Shown: positions 35,601-48,560, counted from the first letter of the stretch. The stretch is 64,000 nt of DNA from Puccinellia tenuiflora (GCA_012064385.1 QRDG01000529.1:1729971-1793970); one strand, 5' to 3'. The notes: a model not told the origin generated them from the sequence alone. Numbers and translations are program-made.

Positions 35601-38600
35601 CACCTTATTAATAGTTTTCACACCCCTCATGGAGCAATTATGGCAAAGTATGACATGTTATTTCTTCTCTTGCTAGAAATTGGTTTGTTGAGAAATTCCA
35701 TTATTTGTTTTTTTATTCATAAAGCTAATATTTATGTTTAATCCAGGATGCAAGTCGCAACCATATTCAAATTTTTCTTTGGTAGTTTTTCTTGGACTGC
35801 ATTCTCATGGTTATATGCTTCAGGCAAAGATTGTGGATTTTCAAGCTTTCCCTTATTTGGACTAGAGTTATACAAGAAGAGGTACGAAATGAGTTTGCTA
35901 ATATACATCAAAAGTTTTGTTACATATTCATGATATCTTTCCCTCATGGATATATCTCAATTTCATGAAAATATGTAATCCTATTTAATTTTCATCTCTA
36001 ATATTATTGGTAGAACAAACAACACAAGTTTTGTAAAAATAGTATCATAGACACAACAATTATTTTCTCCAAAATATAAAAAATATATTAAAATATCTTG
36101 TTGATATTGAGTAATTACAATTGTATTTAGTAGGACATTTCATATGTAAATATTTTTTATGCATAAAGAAATATTTCCTCGTTTTACAATATGTAAGTTC
36201 AAGATATCACAAGCAAAGGCACCTAAAAAATAGGTAATGAGATTAAACTATGCATACCATATCACATATGGATATATTAGACCTTCAGATACTATAAAAC
36301 ATCAAAGCATAGGTTGCAAGTGTGATTACAACAGCTTAAATCTTGATTTTATAAAGGACATCCAACATGTTTCAAAGAAAACTTGTTCGTGCCTAGTACT
36401 CACTATATTTTACCATGTAAGATATTAGAATACCTATTTTAACAAACAAAGAACTACCAATTAATATTGATTTCATGCTCCATCCTCTTAATGTATTCTA
36501 CATCAATAAATAGTTCTTAAGAGCTAGGAGATTAAAGCATTTCAATAACGACTTTTTTACTATAATTTTGCCGTATTCACCGTAAGTGCTATGTTACTTT
36601 GCACAAAACTCACATATCATTTAAGTGACGACAATCCATAAAGGTCAAATGGCCATCATGATTGTGGTGAATTGATGGTTCTTATGTTTCATAGTTCATA
36701 TGTCAGTAACAAACACAAGATGTGGTTGTAATCCAAAATATTTAGAAATAATTGATCCAATGATTGAGAATATAAGTTTGAAATTTTCACCCTAAATTTT
36801 TTCACGCACTAAATATATTCTTAATTTCAAGATAAACTTTTGATATACCAAATATGTTCCCTTTACAACATCTTAATGTTTTAGTTCCATAATTTCTTTT
36901 TTGCATTTACAATCCGCATTGTTGAGTACGGTGTTCCTTTGGATCATTCTCTTGGTTGCATATGTCAACACTTAATTCGTGTGATACATACCATTCCTCT
37001 CATTTGCTTATGGCAATATACATTTCATGACACATATATCATGGGAAATGTATATTGCACTACATGATTGATAATATTATGCAAAACCAATATGCGATCT
37101 TTTTTATTTTCTGAAGAGTGTGCATTCTTGTTTCTTTTACACATGTTCCAACATGTTACACATCTATGATTTTTTTTTTTTTTTGAGGAACTAGTGACAA
37201 GTTTGTACAATTTTTTGAATGGATATAGACATGTAGATATATAACAATATCCCTTGCATGAAGCATTGGTCCTAATACTAATATATACTTACGTGCTTGT
37301 AGGTTTTTCTTTGATTTTTCTGCAACATTTATTGGTGTGGGAATGATTTGCCCACCTACAGTAAATTTGACCTTTCTTGCTGGAGGTATCGCATCATGGG
37401 GATTATTGTTTCCTTTTCTCGAAACAAAAAGTGGGGAATGGTACCATACCACCAGTCCATCAAGTTTGGCAGGGCTGAATGGATACAAGGTATGGAAAAA
37501 TGAAACAAGAAATTACTTATTGGTTCTAAATTCATCAAACAGTAGTTTTTTTCTCATTCTCTTTCCCAACTAAGCAAATAAACTTTGTGGCGTCTCTATA
37601 ATAAGGCCGATTACCCAATTGTATGCTCCTTAAGTCTATTTGTAAATCCAAAGTCTCATTTCTAACCTACGATTTGAATATAAAAATAACTCATGGTTGA
37701 TCAACCGTAAAACAAATATGTAATTCAGATATTTTGAGGTCTGCCTTCATGAAGGTGGATAAATTTGGGTGGACCATTAGTGCATAGTGCAGGGTCAGTT
37801 TCCCTGACGGTGTCTAATGTCTAATGTTGGGCTTTACGTACAACAAAAGCTTTGCGTTAGATACATTATTTCTACATAGTGGATGTTTGAATCTACATGA
37901 CCTTATATGATCCTTTCAAACTGCTGCTTGTATGTGTCTGTGTGTGGCACGTGTTACTATGGTTAAACATACATTATATGACTTATTTACATTCTACTAC
38001 AGCAACTTTCTATTGTGAACTTAGGAACTCTTTGTTTCGCATGATTCTCAAAACACAAGAATCGAATAGTGCGGGACTGAAAATCTATAACAATATTGTA
38101 TCGTAGACTGTTTGAGATCAGACGAGAAAAGCAAAGGAATAAAAACATGGGGTTGAATGGATGAAATTATCCTCCAAAATAGAGTCCAATGCAATCCTTG
38201 GAAAATAATTATAAGGATTCGAATGCCACAAATAAATGAAAAACATATGAAATTCCTAATAATATTAATCTCCCAAAATCATGTGCAATTACTTTGTAAC
38301 ACATCTCCTTGATCGTGCTAATATTGTGGTAATACTAGGATGATTTGTACAAGTAATATTATGAGTTCCCAGATGAATGTTTTAGCTTTTTTTTTTGCGA
38401 GAGTGTTTTAGTATTCAAGTGTTTTCTGGTCCATTTTATTAGCTTCTCCATAAGCAAGAATACTCTCTCCAAAGTTTCTTTTCGGCGAGAACTAAAGTCG
38501 GACGTCCAACATCCAATAATGACTAGGCGCCCGTGTAAAAATTCCAATCGATCGTGAAGCGAAATTTTGTGTCCAAACATATGAAACTTGCAAATGTACA

Positions 38601-39792
38601 CTAGAGAAACATTGCCTTTGAAATTGTTCGTTGAAAATGTCTTTTTTTGTTCTATTGACAGGTCTTCATTACAGTTGCACTGATTCTGACTGATGGCATT
38701 TACAACTTCATCACACTCCTTGTTACTGCATTCATCGACTTTAGACAGAAACAACAAGAAACAGACACAGTGGTGGGTAACTACTTGAGAAAACACCCCA
38801 GCCTGAACTACGATGATCGTAGAAGAATCGAGGTATTCCTCGAGAACCAAGTCTCTGCTACCCTACCAGTGGCTGCGTACGCGATGGGCGCAATAATCTG
38901 TGGGGTAGTCATCCCACAGATGTTCCCCCAGATAAACTTCCTTCACGTCGTCACCATGTACATCATCGTCCCGGTCGTCGCCCTCATCAACACCTACGCG
39001 ACCGGGCTCACGGACTGGAACATCGCCTACACATACGCCAAGTTCACCATCTTCGTCGTCTCGGCATGGATCGCCAAGCCAGGCGCCATTGTTGCTGCCC
39101 TCGTAGCCTGTGGGCTGGTGGTGTCAGCGCTTCACATTTCTTCCCAGATGACACAGGACGTGAAGACCGGCTACATGACGCTGACCTCGCAACGAGCTCT
39201 GATCGCGATGCAGGTCTTTGGCATAGCCATCGGCTCCATTATCACGCCGTGCATCTTCCGTGCCTTCCAAAGAACTGACAAGGTGCACGTCCCCATTGGA
39301 GCGCCGGACTCGGACTACCCGTGCCCCTACGCCGGGCTCTACCGTGCCATGGCGATGATGGGCACGGGAGGTGTCAAGGAGCTCCCCGACCACTGCCTCA
39401 CCTTCTGCTTTGTCGCCGCTTGCTTCGCGGCTGCGGTAGACACGCTCTCAATCGTGGCTCAGAGGAAAGGCTGGAAGATACAGTGCTATATTCCCAGTGT
39501 CACGGTGTTTGCACTTCCCTTCTTCATCGGATCAGCCGTCGCCATCGATATGTGCATAGGCAGTGCGGTGTTGTTTATGTGGACGAAGATGAATAGCCAG
39601 AGTGCCGCCATAATGTCGTCGGCGGTCGCAGCCGGCTTGATCTGCGGAGAAGGGCTGTTCGCGTTGCCATCGGCACTACTCACCCTTTTCAGTGTGCAGG
39701 CACCAATCTGCATGAAGTTCATTCATAGTGGAAAGCAGGTTGACTTGGCAGATTCCTTCATAAGAAATATGTCAGCGCCGACAAAGCCGTGA
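29657..39792 (+). CDS. YSL: YSL/OPT metal-nicotianamine transporter, 685 aa
   Basis: Exons 29657-29996, 34281-34447, 35550-35647, 35747-35881, 37303-37489 and 38662-39792 join at GT-AG sites with matching phases and no stops. The product is a polytopic Yellow Stripe-Like protein of the OPT family. Such proteins move metal-nicotianamine or phytosiderophore chelates by proton symport across plasma or internal membranes. Hallmarks are FTRQEN (exon 1), YRLLFPTGTAQAHLINSFHT (exon 3), KDCGFSSFPLFGLELYKKR then FDFSATFIGVGMICP (exons 4-5), and FLENQVSATLPVAAYAMG with TGLTDWNIAYTYAKFTIF (exon 6). The length fits the family. The N-terminal half is divergent from the better-known rice YSL groups, so no member number is given and the substrate is unknown. 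The last exon is GC rich while the long introns are AT rich with transposon insertions. Confidence 0.92.
30041..30474 (-). mobile_element. Non-LTR retroelement 3' fragment in YSL intron 1
   Basis: The insertion is flanked by a 23-bp direct repeat with one mismatch (30018-30040 and 30475-30497, core TTAGTCCCAACATGCTT). On the plus strand it begins with a T-rich run (30041-30063), the polyA end of a minus-strand insertion. It has no coding region. Two ~68-bp internal copies (30306-30373 and 30393-30461, AAGGCCATTGCCAGGTACA core) resemble duplicated LINE 3' UTR sequence. It is intronic and should be spliced out. Confidence 0.8.
30979..31186. mobile_element. Small foldback MITE-like element in YSL intron 1
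   Basis: The left end is TTTGGCTCCCGAGCTCC and the right end in reverse complement is TTTGGTGCTCCCGAGCTCC. Inner arms are AT rich and partly complementary. The CCCGAGCTC core is shared with the ends of the larger foldback at 3,864-4,247, so the two may be related families. Confidence 0.65.
31190..34280. other. Remainder of YSL intron 1
   Basis: Mostly unrecognised AT-rich sequence. A minus-strand frame at 33355-32945 is rich in Lys, Glu and Asp and matches no family I know. I see no exon candidate between 29,997 and 34,280 that fits the YSL protein, which reads continuously across this intron. Confidence 0.4.
35198..35216. repeat. (CA)n microsatellite in YSL intron 2
   Basis: A run of ACACAC dinucleotides precedes ATGTTCCGC. 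Confidence 0.85.
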
Positions 39793-41208
39793 GGAATGTA
39801 TTCAGAGGTAAGAAGCAACTGAGTTTCCTTTCTGAGCTAGTAGGTCCGGAGGATGGAAATAAGTACTCTGCAGCTATGAACAAATCCACCGGGCTACAGT
39901 GATTAGCATTACAAAATCCAAGCATCTTTCAATCCAAGTCAGAGGTTATGGGTGCAAATACTACAACTATATATTAGAGGTGTTGTTTGAGCATTGTGGC
40001 TTCGAATGGTTGGCATTGCAGAAACTGTACTGCAACAGTAGATGCAAATGTTTATATAGTTTTGATCTAACAGTTGACGCAGTCCCCTAATGCACAGTAG
40101 TGTACTTCTCTGGGTTTTTTTTCTCATAATTGTATATGAGATAACATTTTAGTTGCACCCACTAGAAAAGTATGTATATGAGAAACTATGTACGCTCCTT
40201 GTAGTTTCATAATGTCAAAACATTGTAGTATCATAGGCATACAATTCTCGAAATCATTCTTATGCAATAGAAGATGTGCTCAACAAATTTAAACTCTTAT
40301 GTAAAGTTTCATTATAGTACCATGCAATAGAAGTCGTACTCTCATTGTAGTACCATGCAAATGATTGTAAATCTCTATCGAGCAGTGAAAACATCGGACA
40401 AATAATATTTGGATCCTTGGAATTTGCTCGCCCTATTGGAGACTCATAATTGGCTTCGTCGCTGCTAATAGTGAAGTGTGTATATGTGAAGTAAACGATG
40501 GTACCTGATCAATAATATTTCTCGTACCGTTGTGTGGTACTACTGAATTTTGGGACTAAGGGCTATGGTTCCCGGCCAAACTTTCTCAAGCATAAGTTTG
40601 GCTAGTGTGGCTGAGAAATTGGGCACCATAAATTAACAAAAAGTTCATTACAGGTGGACCATATTGGTAATAAAGAGTGGCAAAACCAAAAGCCATACCA
40701 AACTGAAACTGTCAAACTTTGGCTTGGCAAAGAACCAAACATCCCCTCAGTGACTACAGTAATAATATTTCTTCGTTGACTTTGTTTCCCTTCTGCGATG
40801 GCGGAAAAGTAATGAAAAGAGCCAAGTTCAGAAAAGAAAAGGTTAATGCGACGTGGTCCAAATAAAGAAAAGCACAATTGGATTTTGCAGGTTCCAAAGG
40901 ACCTTTCATACAGCATGATCCATCATCAGCTCTTGCTTACTGCTATACAAGTAGCACTATCTTAAACGCATAGCAATGAAACAAGTACAATCAACGTTTC
41001 TGTCTTCCCAGCAGGGGTGCCGACCTGAGTACAACCAGGTAAACTGAATGTTTGGTAGTTACATGCAGCGCTTGCAACAACAGTACCCCTGTCCCCCTAG
41101 TTAAACTGAAGCAAAATGCTTCTCTACAATATGGACAGGAATGCAAATGTGACATGGTTCTTCTTAGAGATAACTAGATCAAAATCTGGGAGATGATTGC
41201 TTTGGCCT
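39793..41208. other. YSL 3' flank and spacer to convergent Kish gene
   Basis: It should hold the 3' untranslated ends of YSL (plus strand) and Kish (minus strand), which converge here. No other gene was recognised. One MITE-like element lies at about 40,560-40,746. Confidence 0.4.
40560..40746. mobile_element. Possible MITE with GGTTC/TTTGGCC ends
   Basis: The left end GGGCTATGGTTCCCGGCC resembles the right end in reverse complement, GGGGATGTTTGGTTCTTTGC. Inner words AAACTTTGGCTTGG and CAAGCATAAGTTTGGC are partly complementary. The target duplication is not clear. Confidence 0.45.
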
Positions 41209-44200
41209 TCAGAAGAAGATCGTGGATACCCCCATCGCGAAGCACCCAAATGCTACCCAAGGGCTCAAGCGCTCACCTGATAAAGCAACACACGGAAGGT
41301 TGAATTTCGGATGCTTGAGACGACTGGATGCATTAATATCAAATAGCGTGTTCTTTAGAAACATTATATGTGTACTATATTTTTCACGGCATAAGCTTGA
41401 CACACCACCTACATGTGAATAACAAGTACCAATCGGCAATTGTTACTCAACAAACCAAGATCAATCAAATTTGAGCATTGAAGATATAGTAAACTATTAT
41501 GGTAAAGAAACAATCAGCAACCATGCACACAGTCAAATGACCTACGAACAGAGATTCAAATACACAAAAGTGTAAGAGAAATCGAGTGCCCGATACTGAA
41601 CTTCCTAATGGCAGCTAGAATATAGCTTCCACACCTGACTTTCCACTGATATATAGCAACCTACAGTGAATAATTTGTAGTTGACTGACATTTGTTAAAC
41701 CTATTAATTCTGTAGATCCTTCTTAATATTACATTACAAATACCTATTTTTCCAGGCCAAACTAAGTTCAAATAGGAAGTTAAGGTTTATAGAGAATGTC
41801 ACTTGAGCCAGCATTATACCCATCAGCCAAAACCCAGGAAGGACCCCATGGCACCAGCTCGGTCTTAGAGATAAGGTCTCCTTTATCTTAGGACATGTAA
41901 TTTGCCTTAATCCCAAGTTACCTTGTTAGTTATTTGTGAATGGATCATTAGATTGATTCCCTAGAATAATTTGTTAGGGACGGCTATTGTAACGCATGGC
42001 GATAATCGTTGTTTGATTAACAAAGAAATAAAAAACAGAAAAGGGAGGCTGTCCTCTGCAACCCTATCTCTCCCCTCAGGTGACACGGCGCCCAAGTGCA
42101 TGCACCTTCGCTTCAGACCTCTTACCACCCACAATTATCCTCTCAGGAACTTAGCAACTGACAGAGAAGAATAACCACAAACTTATATGAAGCCTTCTAG
42201 CTGCTACACCCTGGCACTAAATCAGCAATGGTCTGGGATAGGCAAAACCTTGTACAGACAGAAGAAGATCAACATTCAAATATCTACAGACGTTATAAGC
42301 GAGCCTCGGCCAATTTCAAACTCTTTTCCTTTCATGGAGAAACTCAAAAGGGCGGCTGATACACATAAAATTGGTTAACCGCTTGCTTAAATGTACAATT
42401 CCCCTTCACAGTTGAAGGTCATTAGTTCACGAGTTGATTCTCTATCAGAAATTATGTAGTTTGGCAACTTAGCATATATCTAATGCGTGAGTGGAACTAA
42501 GAAACTTTGGCTGAAGCAAGAAATGCTGACGTTTAAGTTTACTGCATGTCCAGTGGGAAATTCAACTTTCAAATATCTCGAGTAAATATGCTGTGTGTTT
42601 TCACTTCCATCTTTATAAATATTGCAGTCAGTCTTTTCGAGTCCAACAGAAATAAGCGCATGAATCAACCATGATGATGATGATAATGAAATCAATATAT
42701 AAGCAACAGCCACTGACATGCAAAAGCCAGGATCCGAAATATTACTAGGACGATTACATAATTTCAGTTAAGTTTTTTTATACTAAAAGCAATTTGTGAA
42801 AAAAACCTTAGCATTATGGGGAAATTTGAGAAATCAATTTTGTTAAAAAAAGTAAACTCAAGATAAGTGAAATCAAGGAATATATGAGCCCGTCTACAGA
42901 AAATGCAACGAATATTCCCAACAAAAAATAACTATGATATAATTGAGATAGTTCAACTTTTTGCAATTTCAACATGCAAGCTTTGTTCAGTATAAAAAGA
43001 AACCGACAGAATAAATGAAGTCCAAACAATTTGGTAACATTTACAGTGATATAAAGAAGTGGTAAGCATTCCCCAACAATAAGAACTATGACACAATTGA
43101 GAAAGTGAGGCTTGCTGTAAAGCCTTCTCATTTATTTGAAAATTCTAACAAGATAAATGAGACATAAGGAATTTTAGAAGATTTTTTATACAGAATATAG
43201 CAAGTCCATGGCAAGAAAAAGGAGTGGTATAAGCCACTAGAACAATCTAGACGGAACTTATTCTATCAGCGCCTTGAGCAGCAAACAATATTACAATACA
43301 GCTTGACAGATGAAACTAGGTGCATTTACTGAGGAAAAGCAGTGCTCCAAACCGAAAAAACGAGAGAAACTAGGAAACATGCAACAGATATATGAACAAT
43401 GGAAACAAGCTAAAATAGGATTGGAAGTGGCAGCTCAGAAATAAGCATACCTATTCTTGCAGCTTTCCAGAAGAAACCACGGAATCTGTCAAGAAGAAAT
43501 TCAGGTAAGAAAATGAAGAATATCTGAAATAAAATAATGTTTGCAGTTTGGTAGGTTCATGGCCTTCCAATTAACAAGTTTTAAGAGCTAATTGCATCAA
43601 GAACAGTTGGCACCAGAGATATCATACAAACAATAGTGATGACCTCTCTTTGATCCAGAGAATTTTTGAATGATTGTTATCCTTAGAAATTTACCTATGA
43701 GGAGTGTTTGTTTGTAGGATTTTTGAATGATTGTTATCCTTAGAAATTTACCTATGAGGAGTGTTTGTTTGTAGGATTCTTATCCGTACGAAATTTTCCT
43801 AATGCACTATATTTACATAGAAAAATATTTGTTGACTCAACCTGGAAAGATCCCAATTTTCTTCGTGTGGTGTGACCAGACATAGTTTTCAGTCATATGG
43901 GATCATGTACATTGTAATCCTACATGTTTCCTACTTAAATGTTTTTTGACATCCTAGGAATGAAAGGGGACCTAAATGTTGTTTTCCTTATTGAGTTAGC
44001 AAATTAGCTTCATCGTCATACATACAAAACAGGGGTATCCATGCCAAGACAAAAATAGACAAAATTTACAGTTTTACCACTCAATCTTCATCCGTATCAG
44101 ATATTCATAGGCTCCAATTGACTAGGAATCAGCATAACATTGGGCATGCGACAGCGTGTACAACTCCAAATTAAAGTGACATACCCTAGACCCAACAGCA

Positions 44201-44609
44201 CCGGGAATTCATGTTTAAACGTATACCATTAAATAAGTTATAATTCTTCAAGCTAATCTTAGTTCTTAGAGAGTTCAAATAATCTTCCTCTACAACGAAG
44301 TAAACACAAATTGCGCAGATCAGATCGCGCATGACAAAATCCGCAGTTTACTTTTCGAATAGGGAATCATCATTAGAAAATTACCCGGTGCGGTCGTTGA
44401 GGATGGCAGGGAACTGCATCTTGACGTAGGTGCAGGTGCAGATCACGAGCAGCACCACGATGAGGAAGGAGTTGAAGTTGAACAGCGCCGACTGGAATAA
44501 TCACGCCAAGGAACAGGAATTAGGTTTCCAGATCCGATCGAGTTAGTCGAGGCGAGGGGGGGAGGAGGTGATCTGGAGACGAGATGGGTAGGGATCGAGT
44601 TCTTACCAT
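41209..44609 (-). CDS. KISH: Protein kish (TMEM167-like), four exons, 70 aa
   Basis: On the minus strand, exon 1 is 44609-44607, exon 2 is 44491-44385, exon 3 is 43485-43451 and exon 4 is 41276-41209. All junctions are GT-AG and phases match. The protein starts M-SALFNFNSFLIVVLLVIC, continues TCTYVKMQFPAILNDRTG and FRGFFWKAARIG, and ends GERLSPWVAFGCFAMGVSTI then FF. This is the complete, highly conserved Kish/TMEM167 family: a tiny Golgi/early secretory membrane protein with an N-terminal and a C-terminal hydrophobic segment. Coding exon 1 is only the ATG, which is why ordinary ORF scans miss it. Exon 4 is separated by a 2.2-kb intron. It is transcribed convergently with YSL. The reading is intact. 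Confidence 0.95.
43662..43775. repeat. 57-bp tandem duplication in Kish intron 2
   Basis: ATTTTTGAATGATTGTTATC through GTTTGTTTGTAGG occurs twice in a row with a 57-bp period and no visible differences. This suggests a recent slippage or repair duplication within an intron. Confidence 0.9.
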
Positions 44610-44939
44610 GGCGCTGGCCTCCTGCCCTGGTGGTCGCACCCGCGCCCACGGTGGTCTCCTGAATTCTTCTGCTTGAGGAACTGAATCGAGCTGCGAGACG
44701 GGAAAGGACGATGAAGCTGTGTTTGGCGATTCGGTAAATCTTCGATCTACGGGCTCGAGGCCGTGTGTACAAAAGTCACTGTTAAGGCCCGGGTGCGCGT
44801 GATCTGTATAGCGGTCGCTTGCCAGAAAAGCAGGCTGGTAGTAGACTCTAATCAGGACTCGCAACATAAGACAAGACTCGGATCCAAGAAATTTGGCAAA
44901 ATTGTTTTCTGTAATCTCGATAATATCTTTGATTAATAA

Positions 44940-45201
44940 AGTTGAAAAGGAGTTTGGACAGTTTATAAGGAAACCGTCCGAAAACCATACAACACAACAC
45001 ATCACACCAGCCCTAAGGTTGTGTCCCACCACGAGTCGACGACCATGTCGCCCAAGTGACCGAAGGCAACACTCAACACCTCAACGCAACACGACGGGAG
45101 GTGGCCTCAACTCAACAAGACAGAGACGAACCTCCAGAGCGGTCGCTCCGACATCCACGCCAGACCCAAGGCCGCGCTCCCACGCGGGCCGACGACCAAG
45201 T
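44940..45201 (-). mobile_element. LINE 3' UTR-like sequence, part 1
   Basis: Read on the minus strand, this GT-rich stretch ends in TTTATTAATCAAAG and has the composition of plant L1 3' untranslated tails. It contains no coding part. It is continuous with 47196-47690 if the solo LTR is removed, where the words GACTCTAACACCTCAACGCAAC-like recur. Confidence 0.45.
45197..45201. repeat. Likely target duplication CAAGT (left of solo LTR)
   Basis: CAAGT occurs here and at 47196-47200 on either side of the LTR. The first base of the LTR may overlap the T. Confidence 0.6.
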
Positions 45202-47195
45202 GCCATGTGTGGTTTTGGTAATTAATGACAATCTCTATGGACTAATGTTTGTATTGAGCCACATATAGCTTGTGTCCATATGCGTTGCTTGATCTCCATT
45301 TGTTGGAGTCAAGGCTAAGGGAAGAAGATTATATGTTGATTAAGGCTAAATACGGGTTGATCAACACTTGAGTCCAAGTGAAGATATGCCGAGGAGTGCT
45401 TCCCTCATATTGGTGTATGGGGGAGAAACATGTGAGTCTTCACCAAGCGAAGCGCAATCAAGAAAGGTGATTCGTCTTGAGGAGATGAAGATCGTCTTCA
45501 TCGACTTCAAGTGGATTATGCGCAAGGCAAAGGTATGATCTTGATAGGCTTTCTATTTTACCGGTCTCATAATGTTAGTTGAGAGATCGGATTATAGGAT
45601 AGATAGCCCTACTATCAAGAGGGGCTCTCGACCGAGTATCTTGATCGTATCGTTCGTGAAGAGTTAAAATCTTTGCATCATTGCAATCATTTTTATTGGT
45701 TCTTATTTGGATCTTATCATGGTGCGCTTTTCGTGCTCGTCATGACAAGATCAAGTTCATCAAAAACGGATTTCATATGCACATCTTGTTGTGTTTTTTA
45801 TGTTGGAGGTTTTTCCGGCGTGTCTTTTTACAGAGGTCAAACTCTCTCCTTGTGACCTCCTCCTCACATGATGGACAATAATGTTTCTCTGCATGATCTT
45901 GTAGAGCTTTTTGTTGCGAGTCCAACGAGCCCAAGATCATCGAAAACGGAGTCTGGATGTGAAAGATATGTCCGTTTTCGTTTGGCTGTTTCTGCAGTTT
46001 TTCTCTGGGCCGGAAGTTCCGACCCTACAGATATTTCCGCCAAAAGTTCCGGCCCATTGTTCCGGACTATGTCCAGAGAGCTTCCCAGTGCGTCCGGGTC
46101 GCTCCAGGGGGTTCGGAAATTCCGGGGTAAACCCCGGAAGTTCCGGCCCGTGCAGGAAAAACTGCACATAACGGTTGGATTTGGTGGGGACCTATTTAAG
46201 GGGTCTTCTTCCCCAATGGTTCCCAAGTTTTGGAGCTTCTCTCACTCCTCCATTGTTGACCTCCAAAGTTTTGATTCCTCTCAATCCCTCTAATGATTCT
46301 TGCCCAAATTTAGGGATTCAAGAGAGGAGATCTAGATCTACGTTTACACCGAACAATCTCTCTTCTAATTGAGGGGAACCTAGTGGATCTAGTTCTTGGA
46401 GTTATTTTGTGGTTCTCCTCTTTATTCTTGCTCTCTTATTCCACCAAAAGCATTTGTTTCTTAGTTGGAATTTGAGATTGAAGGATTTAATCACTTGTGC
46501 TCTTGCCATTGCATTTGGTGCATCGGTTTGTGCTCGCCACGAAGATTCGTGGAAGTTGAAGTTCAAGAAGCTTGTTACTCTTGGGTGCATTGTGTTCCCA
46601 AGAGCTTGTGCCTATTGGATGCATTGTGTACCCTAGACGATTGGTGGTGCCGCGAAGACTTCGAGTTGTGAAGCGCCGGGGAAGATTTGAGAGCCCTCGA
46701 TTGAGTTGTGGGTGTGTGCCCCAAGATCGTTGTAAAGGCTCCGGATTCCTCCTTAAAGCATTCCGATAGTGCAAGGTGAACCTAACCCCTGGGGTGAGGT
46801 TCATCGGAGAATAGGGTGAGCCCTTTTGTGGCATTTTGAGTAGGCCTTTTGTGGCAAGTTCACACCCCTCCAACGAGACGCACTCTCTTAACAAGGAGGA
46901 ACTTGGGAATACATATTCGTCTCCGCGTGTCTCGGTTATTTCTATATCCGAGCTCTTTACTTATGCAATTTACAATGTGATAGCCTTCGTACTTGAAGTT
47001 TTATATCTTGCTATCGCCTTGTTGGTTGCCTTGCTTAGCATAAGTTGTTGGTGCACATAGGTGAGCCTAGTTTATTTAGGTTGTTAGCTTGTTAATTTAA
47101 ACACTTAGTTTTATTCCGTAATTATCAAGCCTTAAACCGGAAAAGTTTTAATCGCCTATTCACCCCCCCTCTAGGCGACATCGTTTGTTCTTTCA
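45202..47195 (+). mobile_element. Probable solo LTR (~2 kb)
   Basis: The sequence opens with a GTGTGGTTTTGGTAATTAATG stretch, typical of a grass LTR family. It ends with TTCACCCCCCCTCTAGGCGAC and TTTGTTCTTTCA, which in full elements abuts the TGGTATCAGAGC primer site. Here that site is absent and the flank follows directly. No internal region is present, and CAAGT flanks both sides. The parts are consistent with recombination between two LTRs of one element. Internal short frames have no family match. Confidence 0.7.
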
Positions 47196-47690
47196 CAAGT
47201 CGCCCGAACGACCAAAGTCGACACTCTAACACCTCAACGCAACATGGCGGAGGCGATAACTCGGAGTCGTCACTCCGGCATCCACGCCGGCCCTAGGACC
47301 ACGCACCACCAAGCCGATGACGAAAACTCGCCGCCGCCAACCACCAACCAAGTCCACTGGTCCCTCCGGTCGGTGGAACATCCAGGGCGGGCCCCCAAGA
47401 GTTAAGCGGTGCAAGAACGCCACCCCGCTCGATCCTGCGTGGGACCTGGGGTTTCCCTCGGAGAATCGGGATGGAGAAGCGAGAGTACCATCACGACGAC
47501 GCCTTCAAGAGGGACACGACGCCATAGGGCATCGCCGTCGTCGGTCCTGACTAGCAGCCAGGACAAGGATTTCGCCTGACGACGGATCAGAAACCCCGCA
47601 ACCGTTCCACGAGGACCGATCAGACCGCCATCTCCATCACGTACATAGATCGTAAGCCCCGCGTGCCCGACGAGCTAAGTTTAAAATTTG
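47196..47690 (-). mobile_element. LINE 3' UTR-like sequence, part 2
   Basis: GC-rich sequence with overlapping frames on both strands and no protein-family similarity. It shares the motif AACACCTCAACGCAACA with part 1 (45,077 region and 47,230 region), suggesting an internal duplication in one older element. Confidence 0.4.
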
Positions 47691-48560
47691 AACACAAAAC
47701 GAACTGGCTTCGATTCGACCTTCATGGTGCCCGCACCAAAGGACGCCATGCTAGACATCACAACATCCTGATGAAAGGCGATGTGAACCTGTCACATCAG
47801 CTTAAGCCGGACCTGCATGCATCAGTATGGCGCCCAACACAGCCGCCATGTTGGGTACTATGGCGCCACCACCCAAGGCGCCAAGTGTTTTTAAGTGAAA
47901 AGCAATGTGCGTCCTTCCTTTCCCACCCTTTCTTCTTCCTCCTCCACCCCGATAAGTTCATACACGCGATCATATGCAATGGACTCCGAGGACAAAGAAA
48001 TTGATGAGAATGAGTTGACGGCTAAGGAATCCAAAGCATTTAATAAGGTAGTAGGTCGGGATCATCGAACATCATTGTTCCGTGAACTAAGCCTTGAAAA
48101 TGAGGTTATTGTTTACACTGGCACAAGTAAAATTCTTGGACTTTTCCAAGCCAGATATTAAAACAAAGAAGGGTTAGTAAAGGAACCATGTTTAAAAACT
48201 AATTAGAACTTTAAAATTGTCTTAAGGAGTAGGCAGTGAAGTATCATGGAGCACACAAACTCGAAGGTGGCATTACGCAGTTAGATGTGGGGATTTCAAG
48301 AATTGTCTGTGGGTTGCTCATGCAAGAAGTGTCAATGGGAGACCATAATGGAAGATTACAGATTGCGTGTTTTCTCATCTTTGCAGCTACAAGGATATCG
48401 TTGATGTCTCCTTTTCTATCTAATATAGAATCAAACAATAACAATTTAGATGTGAAGCGTGACCGGGGCACAGTTAGCGCACAAGGCACATAGGGGCCCA
48501 CAACCACCCCTTCCACCTTTCCTTCTTCTTCTTCTTCTTCCCCCCGCACGTGTTTTCCTC
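47691..48560. other. Unrecognised stretch with weak coding-like frame
   Basis: A plus-strand frame from ATG 47980 gives MDSEDKEIDENELTAKESKA and stays open to 48161. The composition is acidic and coding-like, but I recognise no family and see no partner exon. A gene fragment carried by a transposon is possible. Confidence 0.25.

Noticed and set aside
37169..37186. T run in YSL intron 4 as another LINE insertion
   Set aside because: No flanking direct repeat or 3' UTR-like sequence was found; probably a simple poly-T tract.
44520..45032. 170-aa minus-strand frame covering the Kish promoter
   Set aside because: It overlaps the Kish ATG exon, intron and leader in another frame and has no family similarity.
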